A DNA stretch of 64,000 nucleotides from NCBI GenBank assembly GCA_008360975.2, contig CM039182.1, forward strand, positions 91,719,405 through 91,783,404, read 5' to 3'. The position numbers and the translations under genes are program-made. The notes under the pieces are model-generated. The model was given only the letters and a program-made list of their open reading frames with translations, had not been told where the DNA came from and searched no databases. This DNA comes from Lichenostomus cassidix (taxonomy: Eukaryota > Chordata > Aves > Passeriformes > Meliphagidae). Below are positions 43,700 to 55,300 of this stretch, piece after piece; within the stretch, counting starts at the first letter, position 1, and each line of letters opens with the position of its first letter.

Positions 43700-45827
43700 T
43701 GCATTTCTAGCACTTATGCTTTCATAGGTACTCATTTGTATAAGCATTTGAAACCTCTTAGTCCATATTAAATCTTATACTGTGCTTATTAACATAATGC
43801 CTGAGTAGCATAATATATATGGCCTCAGAAATTTCCTGGAAACAGGAAAATAATATTAGCTTCAATTAACAGGCAAGGAGAAGTCCATATATTTTAAGCT
43901 CTCTGTGCTCAACATTTGTCTTCTGACAAGACTTGCTCTTTCATTTCTGAAAACAGGACTTTGTTTTGGTCTCTTGGACCCTGCCATGCTGACCACAGAC
44001 ACCCATGGTTGAAGGATGCTCCTTGGATGCAGAAGCTGCAGCCTAAGAGATGGGGAAGAGACCTGGCCAGTCATGTAGCCAATACCATCACAGAACTCAT
44101 GTCCTCTGGCTCAGACTATTGATGGTAGGCACCACAGACTCCTTTTCCTCCTCCTTACTCTGCCAGCTGCTTCTGTGTGGACTGAACCCACCAGACCTAC
44201 CCTAGGATCTGCTGGATCAGGTTCCCTGGCTGAGAAAGCAGCTGCCTTGAGGTTACTGAGCTGTTCTGAGCTACTCAGCACTTTCCCTGGAGCACACACT
44301 CTGCTTGTCCATGTGGCATCCCTGAACTTGAAAATGTCCCCATACTTATATATACTTACTTAATGTTTGCAGATTTTGTGTTTTGAAATGGCTTTATTAA
44401 GGCAGCAATTGTGGTTACATTTAAACAGCAGTGAGAATTCAGTGTTGTTAATAATAGTACTTTGACCATTAATTTTATTGCTTCAAATTTTACTTTTGTT
44501 TTCAACATATTTCTTCCAGAAAAACAGATTATCTTGTATTCCTTTAAGAGAGGGGTATAACTTATTAGTGGATTGTATACTTAGTCTATTATCTTCATGA
44601 ACATGCTTCCTAGATTTCAGACAGATTTACAATTTTCCCTCAAATCCATACATCTTGAAGACTGCATGAACTGATTGAGACTCTTTTCGTTCCCACAATT
44701 TAGAATAGTCTGTATTCCTGTATTCTAAAGTTTTGTTAATATAACTGTACATGGGAAGACTGCAACCTCAAATTCAAATGGAACTCTAACTGGGCAGATG
44801 TCACAATTTTGTCACTTATGTATGCATTTCATTTTACAGAATAGTATGTAAGGGAGCAATTAATCTTTACCTCCATTTTCAGGCTCAAAAAAAACAAAGA
44901 CCCTGCTGCTGACATATATTTGCTAGCTTAAGTAATTTTCCATGTTTTGTAAAATAAGACTTTTAAACTTAAGGACAGGATTTCAGTGCAGGAATCATGG
45001 CTTGTGTTAAATGTCTTTGGAATAAAAATATTACTTCATGCAGAACATTAAGCACTAGCTATTCCATGACATCTTTCAAGTACCACTGTCCTTACAGCCT
45101 TGAGAATGATGCTGAGGCTTGCATTTCAGTCTGTCAAAGGCATGTGGCAACTCAGGATAGGAAATTAAAGAATCAGTCGGAAGCCCAATGTAATAATGAA
45201 GATTTCCTTGAAGAACAAATGGGACATGACTCTATGTCTGAGTGGTGCTTCTGCTCCTGGTTCCTATGGTGCTGGTCATGAAGGGCTGAACCCTGATCTG
45301 GGTGAGTCCTCTGAGCTTGAGCATTCCAGGCAGGACTACTCCCTCTTTTGCAGAGTCTGCTTTCAGCAGGATCTCATTCCATGTGTTTGGACTATGGAGT
45401 ACAGTCCTGGCATAAACTACAACATCAAGAGTGACTGTGCTCTCCAACACAATATTAAAGTCAAAAGCAGAGGTGCTGCTGTGGGGTACAATTCAGTTAG
45501 AGGGAGCTCTGAGGAGCACAGGCTGGGATTTGGATGTGCAAAGTGGACATTAATAAGATTTTTACCACCTAACTCCATTGAAGGTCTAACCTTAGTCTTC
45601 TCAGTCTACTTATTCAAAAGCTTTTTTTCTGGATTTCTAGGTGGAAGTTCTGTGGAAGTTGATAGGAGTATGCAGCGCATGTAGACATTACACATCTATA
45701 GTTGTCTTTTTAATAGCACACAAAATTAAAACTTCCAAATCTAGAATTTCTTCCCCCCAAAATCCACCAGTGCAACTTTGTGATTTGTTTCATCTGTAAT
45801 GCAGGGGTGATGGTGTCTTGCTTTTGA
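43700..45827. other. Intergenic stretch, nothing recognised
   Basis: AT-rich unique sequence. The longest frame here (45,196-45,684, plus, 162 codons) has no recognisable domain, no promoter and ordinary intergenic composition, so I do not call it a gene. Confidence 0.45.
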
Positions 45828-45832
45828 CAGAT

Positions 45833-46740
45833 TGTCAGGGGTTGAGTACATTTAGAATTTCTTCCCATTCCTGTTACTAAGCAACAAATAGTTGGGTGTT
45901 TTAGAGCCATCAAGTCTTTTGTAAAAGACAAAAGGTGTGCTTGGGCAGGGCAGGGCAAGGGAAGAGCCGGCCCTGGGAACGCTCTCTCATGGTTCAGACG
46001 CCGGGAGGAAAGGGGGCTCTTTGCTTTTCGGCTGCGACCAGAGGAGATCCAACTGTGCCCTGTTTTTCTCTTCTCCAGGCTGGGTGAGCTTTGATTCAAC
46101 CTTTTTTCCCACTGGGAAGGGCACGTTTCCCCAGGCTGCGTTTCCTTGCAGCTGCTGCCGGGAGAGTCTGGCTGCCTCTGCTGCCTGCCCCCACCCTCTG
46201 CCGCACAAGACCACGGCGTCTGCTGTGACTGCAGGGGTCCTTGCTGCCTCGCTGGCTGGCTGGGGGAGAGAGCCGGCGCCTGCCCCTGCTGCCCTGCTTT
46301 CTCGCTGCTCTGAGCTGCTTCGCTGCCCTGCATGCTTTCCAACCTGCCCACCATTACCAGCTGCCTGAGGCTGACCTGACCCTGCGCCACAGCGCCACCC
46401 GCAGCCGCTCGGGAGTCATCGCACCGGCCCTGCCCAGCCGGGAGCTCAACAGCGCCCCTGCTGCTTGCAACCGTGATTACACCCCACGGGAAAAAGCTCG
46501 GCAACTCACAAGTTATCTGCTATTGGTTTTCTGGTTCTAGTTGTGGTTGCTATTATTGTTATTGCTTGTTTATAGATTCTAGTAAAGAACTGATATTCCT
46601 TTTTTCCCATACCTTTCCCTGAAAAAACCCTTGATTTACAAAATTAAATAATTTGGAGGGAGGGGAAAAAATCACATTCTCTGTCCTAAGGGAGGGTTCA
46701 ACCTCTCTTGGCAGACACCTGTCTTTTTCAAACCAAGACA
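45833..46740 (+). mobile_element. Solo LTR of a passerine-type endogenous retrovirus
   Basis: The 908-bp element begins TGTCAGGGG and ends AACCAAGACA (TG...CA). It is flanked by a perfect 5-bp target duplication, CAGAT, at 45,828-45,832 and 46,741-46,745. The interior is GC-rich, and the 3' part has the TCTAGTAAAGAACTG and AAATAATTTGGAGGGAGGGG blocks I know from a common songbird LTR family. There is no internal retroviral sequence on either side, so it is a solo LTR left by recombination. The 264-codon minus-strand frame and the plus-strand frames inside it are by-products of its GC content. A 5-bp duplication suits ERVL-type elements. Confidence 0.9.
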
Positions 46741-46745
46741 CAGAT

Positions 46746-47360
46746 GAAAATTATAATAAAAATCCAAATGACACACACATAGCCTAATCCTGAAAAAGGA
46801 TGACATATGAAAATATTGTATGACTTACCTGTAAAGTCCTTTCTGACCTTGGCTATGAAGCTTCTCAGTCAATCACTTCCCAGCCTTTTCCTAGCTATAA
46901 TAAATTAGACTAGTAGAAAGACTAGCAAGTTAAATGAAGTGATTCTTTCCTCTGTTACACACTCCTGAGTACTCATCTCTGCTTTTGAAAGACAGATAAA
47001 GACCATGCAATAATTAATATATATTCTAAAAAGAGCTCTAGAAGTTCTTGAGAAGCATTATTATATATTTCTGAAGAAAAGTGATTGGTTATATTATTAG
47101 AGTTTCACTAGACACATGCCTAAATAAAGTTAGAAGGTAAAATTTCTTAGGTTTCAGAGAGCTGCAAGCCTCTGATTTTCTAAGCTATCAATAGCTTTTT
47201 AGCTACTTATGTCCTAATGGTAGGGTTTTAGCTGTTCTTTTTGGATTTGAAGTAATGAAGGATATGAAGGAGATGGAGAATCTCCTCAGAGGTGTACAGA
47301 TGAAGTACAACTACAGACATAATTTGCAGAATTCTGACTAGATATACAGGAAAAAAAATC
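46746..47360. other. Intergenic stretch, nothing recognised
   Basis: AT-rich unique sequence with no exon or repeat recognised. Confidence 0.5.
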
Positions 47361-47540
47361 ACTGTTGGGGTAGTCAAATAATGGACCAAGTTCCACAGAG
47401 AATATGTGGAATCATTGTCTTTGGAGGTACTTAGAACTCAACCAAATGTGTCTCTGAGCAAGTAATAGGGTAATTCCATAGCTGGACTGGATGATCTCCA
47501 GAGCTTCCTTCCAACCTAAATTTTTGTATGATTCTATGAT
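47361..47540 (+). mobile_element. CR1 3'-end fragment, plus strand
   Basis: This is the forward CR1 3' region ending in GGACTGGATGATCTCCAGAG, a CTTCCTTCCAACCTAAAT block and the terminal ATGATTCTATGAT repeat at about 47,528-47,540. The typical tail makes the orientation certain. The 5' boundary is approximate. Confidence 0.92.
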
Positions 47541-50500
47541 CACGACTGCATAAAGACCTCTTTCACATTCACATGAGTTGTGTTATGTCACTGTGTGAGC
47601 TCATATCAGTCCCGTGATATCATAATATCAGTCTTTTGGGGTTCATTTCTGTCCTTATTTTACACTATGTCAATCCTCACAGACACTGAAAATTTTTTAA
47701 AACAGGTAATTGTGTTTGCTGACCTACCCTAAGTATGGTGATGGTCCTATGCTAAATGCTATTCATTAACTGGTTTTTTGTGAGACCTTACTTATTATGG
47801 CTTGATAACAAGGCTCTTATTTTTTCCAAGCAAATGTGGCTTTATAACTAATAAAACTAATGCTACATGTATTATGGAGAATTTTGCCATTTTGGGCTTA
47901 TCTAGATGGCCTCTTATTCAAGTGGAGTTACTTTGGAAGTGTCTTGGAGTATCAGTTATAGACGGCTTGTATGTATTTCTTCTTGGGTGAAATGAAAAAT
48001 TTAATTATACAAAAAAAATGCAAATTGCTGCCAACTGTGTTAACTGTGAGAGAGTTGCATTATCTTCTAACATAAATTGTCAGTGAATTGAAGAAAAGAC
48101 GTTTTGGAAGCTGATCTGATTACTGTCAGGGAAAGTGCTCAAACTCAATTGTTGGCAAATGTCCAGTACCCATCACTGAACGATCATCACCTCATCATTC
48201 AGTCTTCTCAACTGACATGCAAAACAACATCCAAATATTCATTGCACATCTGTGCTGGACAGATTATGCATTAGCAATTCAAATCAATTCAATGTACAGG
48301 CAGTTTCTGTAAAGGCGTCTGTTTGGGTGAGATGCCTTGTTGTCTGGGATGGATAATAAGGCAACTCTGTCTAATCTTGGAGAACAATCAACCCATCTTG
48401 AGAAGGTGACTGACTACGTATGCTCTTGCCCTGACAGCACTAGAACAATGGCCCCATAATGCACTTGACTCAGCTGGTAATAAAATCTACTTTTGATTAG
48501 CAGCCATGGCTTATGTCAATCACTGCATGATGTACTATTGTCCTCTGGTCCTGAACACAGTTTATTTACAGGGAAACAAAAGCTTTTTGGATATGGCTGC
48601 TGCCCAGAGATTGCAAAATAGATTGAGCTGTCAGCCTCACACACTAGATGAAGATTAATGAGTTGTGCAGACAATAAATATGAAGCAATGACCATAAATA
48701 TGCTAATAGGTATTATCCATATACACTATAATTGCTACAAAAATTAAAAAGTATGTAAAGGAAATAGGTCAGAGGGTGACAGATAGATAATCTTGGATGC
48801 TGAAGATCTTTGGTTCAGTCAGATTCTCTACAGGTTTATTTCCTTCAATTAAGCCCTTCAAAAGATTAATTGTTTAAAAGCTGTTTTAATAATCTCTTTT
48901 GAAACAGAGGTTTATGGGAAAATGTTTATGAAAAAGTGACTTCAATGAACATGGTATCGAAATAAAAAAGGTGACTACCAAAAGCAGAGATTAAAGTCTG
49001 TGATCAGCTGCCCAGCTTCACTATGAGGTAAATAGCTCTAAGTGGCACAGTGGGGACTGCAAAGAAAACATAGCAAAGAGATACAGTGGTTTACATCCGC
49101 AGACATAAGTGATTAAGCAAAATATAGAAGAGTTGCCTGCACATCTGGTTGCATTGGTTTGTTTGATGTTTTCATCTTAGCATATTTTTGGGTTTTTTCT
49201 TTCTTTTTTTTTTTCTTTTTAATTGAAGAAGAAAAGAATGCCCACCACTGAAATTTTCAGAGTACTTCCAGTCAAGCCTCTGGCTTTCCAATTCATTTCA
49301 AAGAGCACACAGGGTGTGACCTAAGTTTCAGGTTCAAATGAAACCTAAGGCTCTGTGTTTAAGTTCTTCTGCACCTAAGGCAACTGAAATTGCAGTGACA
49401 CTGAAAATAAGGGCAGTCATGCTCTTGGTATTCATGGCTTTGATTCTCCATTCTCTCAGGCTTGAAAATGCCACTGGATGCTTTTCAGGTCAGCTCACAC
49501 CACCGATCAACTATACGATTTTTAGTTTCTGGAATGGGGTAGCTAACTTACCCAGGTATACTCCCAGGTCAAATTTACTGTTATAATGTCAAGTTCAGTG
49601 ATAAAAAATGAGTTGTGGGTTTTTTTCCTTCTGTACTTTAACTCGAAGTTCTATCCGTTTGGCTCTTAAATTATCACTGCTTGGTTTTTTGGCAAACAGT
49701 CCACAAAATCTTACAACTGCCTTACTACTTCTGTGCCAGTCTGCTTGAAAACACAGCTGAGCATTAACCACACTTGCCTAACATCTTGGAAGTTATTCTT
49801 TCTAACTAGAGATGCCAGTAAAAAAAGGTAGGGAACCATTAGGAAAATGTCTCACACAAACCCATGGGGTGAAAGGAGAAGCAGAACATCTTTCTGGATG
49901 AATTAGTGGAGAGAGAGGACCACTGGAAGCTGCAGGCTCAAGGACTGGGTTCTTTTCCCAATCCCCCTTCAGCAGTGACACTGTGTCTTTCTAAATTGGA
50001 GGCTGTGGTGTCAATGTCATACATTGGCAGGGCACAGCAAGGTGCTGTCCCAGGAAGGAAGATAAGCACAGCATATCCAGTGATGATAAGCAGATTGAAC
50101 CAAGAGTCCAAATCATCAGGCAAGTTTGCAGAGGCAAGTCCAAGGTCAAGCTAGAAACATGAGTCAACAGATCATGTTCAGGTCTGGTGGTAGTAGCCAT
50201 GATTGATCACAGTCCAGTGGTTTCTGGGCAGGTCTATCCTTGCTAACCAGGCAGGTTCAAAGTCAAGCCAAGAAGGCAGGCTGCAGCTCATCCTGGATCG
50301 ATGAAATGTGGCTGTGATGGAGCTGCAGACAAGTGCACTGACAGAACTGTTCAGGCAGGGACTGAAGGCCCAGGGCAGACTGGCCATGGCTGTTAAGACC
50401 TAATGGCAGATCCATCCCTGACACAGATACAAGAGATTGACCCTGTTTTCATCCATTTTCATACAAAAGATTGTCCCAGGTTTTTATAATAAACTGAAAA

Positions 50501-52180
50501 CAAGTAAAAGCAAACCCCTTCAGAACTTTTCCATGGCACACATCTGCTGTGTCACTTCAGTAAGAAGAGCATGAAGGTAAGCAGAGCTCAGATTTCAGCA
50601 CTGAGTCCTCTGTGCCTACTCTCATGTCCCTCATCCAACTCACTGCAACCACAAAGCAGGTTTTAGAGCCATCTCCTTCCTGACCAGGTCCATGGCACAC
50701 TTATAAACAGAGGCTTCTCTTGAATCCCTTCAGTGTCTTCCCTTTCCTTATTACACTGAGTTTCTTCATCTTATTTTTATGAGACTTCTAGTAATTTCTT
50801 CTTTCCCTGCTTATTTTCTGATGTCTCTGCCAATCTGAATTGCCTTGAGGCACTTTTCTTTCAATAAAACTTTTTATTATATCCAGTTTTAATTATTTTT
50901 AGTTAAACAACTTTGTGTGTATACATCATGCTTTGTGTTTTAGGACTGAGTAAAATGCCACATTATATAGAGTCTCTGCAGCTTGTAAAGCCTTCATTTT
51001 TGATGGCTTTCTCAGAGTTTATCACTATTTCCTAATGAGCTGTATGGAATATTAAAGAAACTGTATTAACAAAGCACCAAAAGATTTTACCACTTTTGAA
51101 GGAAGGATCTGTAGCAATATGTAAAAAGAAAGTGACATTTTTGGTTTTATTGTGACTTTGAAGAAGGCATTAGTTGTCCTATTCTTACATGAAATTTTGC
51201 CTGCTTCAACTTTAGATATTCTATAACATTAAGTAGTTCAAAATGATAAATGAGGAACCTGAGAAACTATGGGGTTAAAGAAAGTAACTGGCATTAGAAT
51301 TAAAGAAAACTAACATATATGAATTAAAGAAAAATTGAATGAAAGAAAAGAGATAAAAGAGTATTGTTGCTCAGTTGTAGGTGGACCATTTCTTCTATTG
51401 CTCAGACAAATGGCACATATAAGAAAACAGGAACAGACTTAGTATCTTTTGTTCTATAAAGCACCATGTAGAATACATAGGTATTATAAAATTGTGAAAA
51501 CACTATAGTTTTATTCCATGTATTTCCTCTTTGAGAGCCATTCCTGTGGTAGTGTGACCTAATCAGATATTCTTCTTTACCTAAGGCAGTAGGTCCATGC
51601 GTTTTTAATGAGCCTTATTTAAACTACTGGCTAAGAAAGGTGTGATAAAGGACTGTGTGCTATTTGCAAAAGTTTGTTCGTTAAAGACAGAGGCTCTGCT
51701 TTAGCATGATTTGCATGAAGAAGAGTAAAACATCTGTGTCAATCTGCTCATATTGCACAAGGTCCCCTCACAGTCCCCTCCATATGGAAATTAATTCCAA
51801 CCATCCACTGTTAATTGGGTTCTGATTTCAGGCTCTGTGTAAACCAGTGTTCTCAGGGGTAGCTGTACCACAGCTGAACTCTAGATGCTATAACCAACAA
51901 ATGCTGGAGTCTCTGCATGCCAGCACTTTGCTGCCTTTTTATCTCTTCTCTTTACTCAGAGCTCTATAAATTCTTAAAACAAGGGAGTATCCTCTACAGG
52001 TGCAATTCAGTACCACATGGTGCAACACAAAAGAGTGAAGAAGCAAAGTTTTCAGGCACATCAGTTGCCAAACAATTACTCATGCTCTAGTAATTTCTTT
52101 CAGTATCATAAGAGGAAATTACTTGGTTTGCCTAAATTTCAACCTGGCAACAGCAATAAAAAGGCCTGATGACAAAGTCC
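47541..52180. other. Intergenic stretch upstream of the ISG12-like gene; possible conserved elements
   Basis: No exon recognised. The segment at about 48,290-48,720 has dense TAAT/ATTA, TGACAG and AATCAATC-type transcription-factor motifs and looks like a conserved non-coding element. That is only an impression from composition, because no alignment could be made. A region at about 49,900-50,400 contains repeated GTCAAG- and CAGGCA-type words but no clean tandem unit. Confidence 0.35.
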
Positions 52181-52278
52181 AGTTTCACTTCCCAGCAGAT
52201 GATAAGTTTCAGTTTCTATTCTTCCTGGTCATGGCAGTAGTTTCATTTCTTCACTTTTAGCTGGACAGTGTATAAATA
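52181..52278 (+). promoter_or_regulatory. Interferon-type promoter: ETS/IRF composite, ISRE and TATA box
   Basis: Three IRF-type elements sit within 100 bases of a TATA box. The first is 52,181-52,192 (reverse complement GGAAGTGAAACT, a perfect GGAANNGAAA ETS/IRF composite site). The second is 52,205-52,218 (AGTTTCAGTTTCTA; reverse complement contains GAAACTGAAACT, the core ISRE). The third is 52,239-52,249 (AGTTTCATTTC, a one-base-spaced variant). TATAAATA is at 52,271-52,278, so transcription should begin near 52,300, about 30 bases before the start codon at 52,332. This is the classic layout of a gene induced through ISGF3 or IRF factors. Confidence 0.8.
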
Positions 52279-52331
52279 GAGGGGCTGAGCCTCTCAGTGC
52301 AGCACTGGAATTCTAACCAGCAGAAAGCAAA

Positions 52332-55300
52332 ATGTCTGACCAGAACGTCCGCAATGCTGGGTTCACTTCCTCTGGGATCCAAGGAGGATCCCTTGCTTCA
52401 TCAATGATGTCCCATGAAGCAAGAGCATCTGGGGGAGGTGTGCCTTCTGGAGGCCCCACTTCTACTCTCCAGGGAATGGGTATGAGCAATTCTGTGTGTG
52501 TCTGTGTGGTTTTGTGGTTCAGTGCACAGGATCAGACAACTTTTTCTCCTTGAAAAAATGAGCTTGCCAGATAATTTCTTCTCTCCTACATTCCTGTATT
52601 GCACTGAAGAAAAGAGATTCTTCTATTTAACTGTGTGCTGTGAGTGGGATATTATTAAGGGTGTTTTCTGTGTGTACATAGGATGCATGAATGAACACAC
52701 ACCATATGTGATACTCATTTGGTTTGGGGCTTATTTGAAGTTTGTGCTGTCTCTCCATTCTGCCAGGAATCATCAATAATATGAAGAGTCATGGCAGCAA
52801 TAAGCAATGATGCAGTTATGGAAGAACATGATCTGTGTACCTACATTTCATAAAAATGATCAGATTTCCCTTGCTCTTTACTCTCATACATCCATACAGG
52901 GAGAACTCCTAAAACCTTACAGAAACTCTATAGAGAAGAAAAATTAGTTACAGTCCAAGACATGAATTCATGAAGGGAATGTATGTACATCCTTGATTGT
53001 TGCCTTTTGGCTGGTCTTATACTTATGAGACAAACATGGTTAAAGGAATAAAAGGGTTTTACTTTGGTACTCTAATAGGATCCTAGGCGCACAGCTCTTC
53101 AAAGGCAGAACAAACCCAGATGCAGACCGTATCATGTATATACAATTTTCAGAGCCTTTGAAAATTAGCATGTCTTCTTATATAATCACCCAATAAGAAG
53201 CTTAATAAATGAAGTAGTGTCCCCCTCTTCTAAAGAAAATTCCCCCCAAATGAGGCTAGAGCTCAGTTTACAAAATATGTTCTAGAGAGAAGGTTTCAAC
53301 CAAGGTTGAAACCTCGAGTTTTTTGATAGCATAGGGTTTTCTGACTTCTTACTGTGAATGTTTGGTTTTTCTGCCTTGCAGAACTCCAAAGCTAAACTAG
53401 AATATCAGATTACAAAAATTACAAGCATGTTGGTTAAGGGTGTAGAGGATACAGAGGATATATAAATGTATAAAAATGTAGAAAAGGGTATATAAAAAAG
53501 AAAAGGCAAAAATCATCAGGTATTATGACAGTCCCTATCTAAGCACTAAAATAAGGCACAGCTGCCTTTCACATGAGCTAACCCTGCAGGTCTTTGCTGT
53601 TCTGCTGCTTGCACAGAGCAGTCTCTGACCAGATGACTCTTAGCAGCTTGGCACTTGTTTAACCCCAGATCCTGTGGGATTCATGCACAAGGTATTCTCC
53701 CTGACAGACCTGCCAGTGTGACCTGATCCAGCAGGCATCCTCTGAACAGGCATGGCTCCACAGAACAGAGTGCCCCATGCCATCCTGCTTTACCCAGCAG
53801 CACAGTAATTAGCTCTCTGACCTTGGATAGAGGCTTCAAAACCCTTTCTGCCTTCGGGGTCTTGTACCCACATGTCCCATGTGTCAAAAGTATGCCAGCC
53901 AGCAGGCTGGTTATAGATGGGCATCTCTGCCATATTGGTCAACCACTTCCATAGTGAGCAGGTAGAAATCTCCTGAAGGATGGAGCCAAACCTGACTCCT
54001 CCAGCTATAAAATGGGTGGTTGACCAGGTGAGCTGGTGAGGGTCCAGATTCAATGCATCTTTAATAGCAAAAAATGTGTAAAGCTTTATTGAGAGGAAAT
54101 AAGTTGGATTTTTTTTTTTAAGACATGATTCACATTGCTGCAAATATTATTCATAGAGTGAGGCCCTCTAGACAGTGAGGGAATAAGTGACTTAAGGGTC
54201 ATTTAGAAACATACTGCATGTGACTCCTGTGAGAGATTTTTTAATTTTTACTTTTTTGATTTGATCAGTGAGTTTAGGATGCTGAATACAGTGTTTATTG
54301 AATATTCAGTAGGAAAGAGCTTAAGGGAGAGTAGCAGCCAAGGGACAGAATATGAGAGAGTCTCAGTAGAGGAAAGGGACAGAGTGAATGAAAAGCAGAG
54401 AGGAGAGCTGTTCTCAGGCACCACGCTGCCTTAGCAGCAGAAATCCTGGTATGCAGGAGATGCCAATTGCTCACTCCAGTCATATGTTAGAGTCAGCTGC
54501 ACAAGCTGCCTTCTGTTACAGATCAGGGTGCTACAGCAGTTCTCAGCACACTCATAACTGGTGGCATCTTCATCTTCAGTGGAGATGCCCTACAGAGAGC
54601 ATGAAGCTGTCAGTTCCAAACTAAAACATCGAAGATTTCTATCCCTCTGTGTGCTGAGAATTTTTAGAAGAAACAGAAGCAAAATAAGCATTTAACTATG
54701 CCTAGTTTTATTCTTGCAACCTCTGTGTTAACTATGGACTTTTATGAAAACCACCATTTTGGTGAAATCTGCATGACTCAAGGAAACCTTAGCCATGCCG
54801 ACAGAAAATACTCCAAAAGATCTTTTATCCATGTGGAAAATGCTAGCTCTGTAACATTGCCAAGACAGGTGTGAGCCTTGGCTCCCTGCAGCAGGAGAGC
54901 TTGCCACACATTCTTTGCCTGATTGAGAGGTAAAACGGTCTGATTTCATTTCCGCAGGTGCTCACTGAAATCTCTCCAAACACATCTTCTTAACCTTTTC
55001 ATTCAGGCTGTAACCCTTCCTCCCCCCAGAACAAACATGCTCAAAGGAGCGGCTGATTCTGCAGTGGGGCATGAGTATTGTTCAGTATCACTTTACAGAA
55101 GATGTTATAACAAGCTCATCACCAAAATATTTGAGCATCCTCCAGGAATGCTTTAAGAATTATCACTAACATTTGTCGTCACTAACGCTTTACTCCTCTC
55201 CCAGGAGAAGACGAGTTTGCAATGTAATGTTTTGCTTAAGGTTTATTTAGACTGAGACAAAGATATACACATAAATTGGCCACTGGCTACCAAAGCCTGT

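Noticed and set aside
43472..43747. 91-codon minus-strand frame next to the CR1 ORF2 fragment
   Set aside because: It does not continue the CR1 reverse-transcriptase motif order and contains the palindrome, so it is a chance frame.
45196..45684. 162-codon plus-strand frame
   Set aside because: No recognisable domain, no promoter or polyadenylation context, ordinary intergenic composition; within the range expected by chance.
45710..46504. 264-codon minus-strand frame and 143-codon plus-strand frame
   Set aside because: Both lie almost wholly inside the solo LTR at 45,833-46,740 and show no retroviral or cellular domain.
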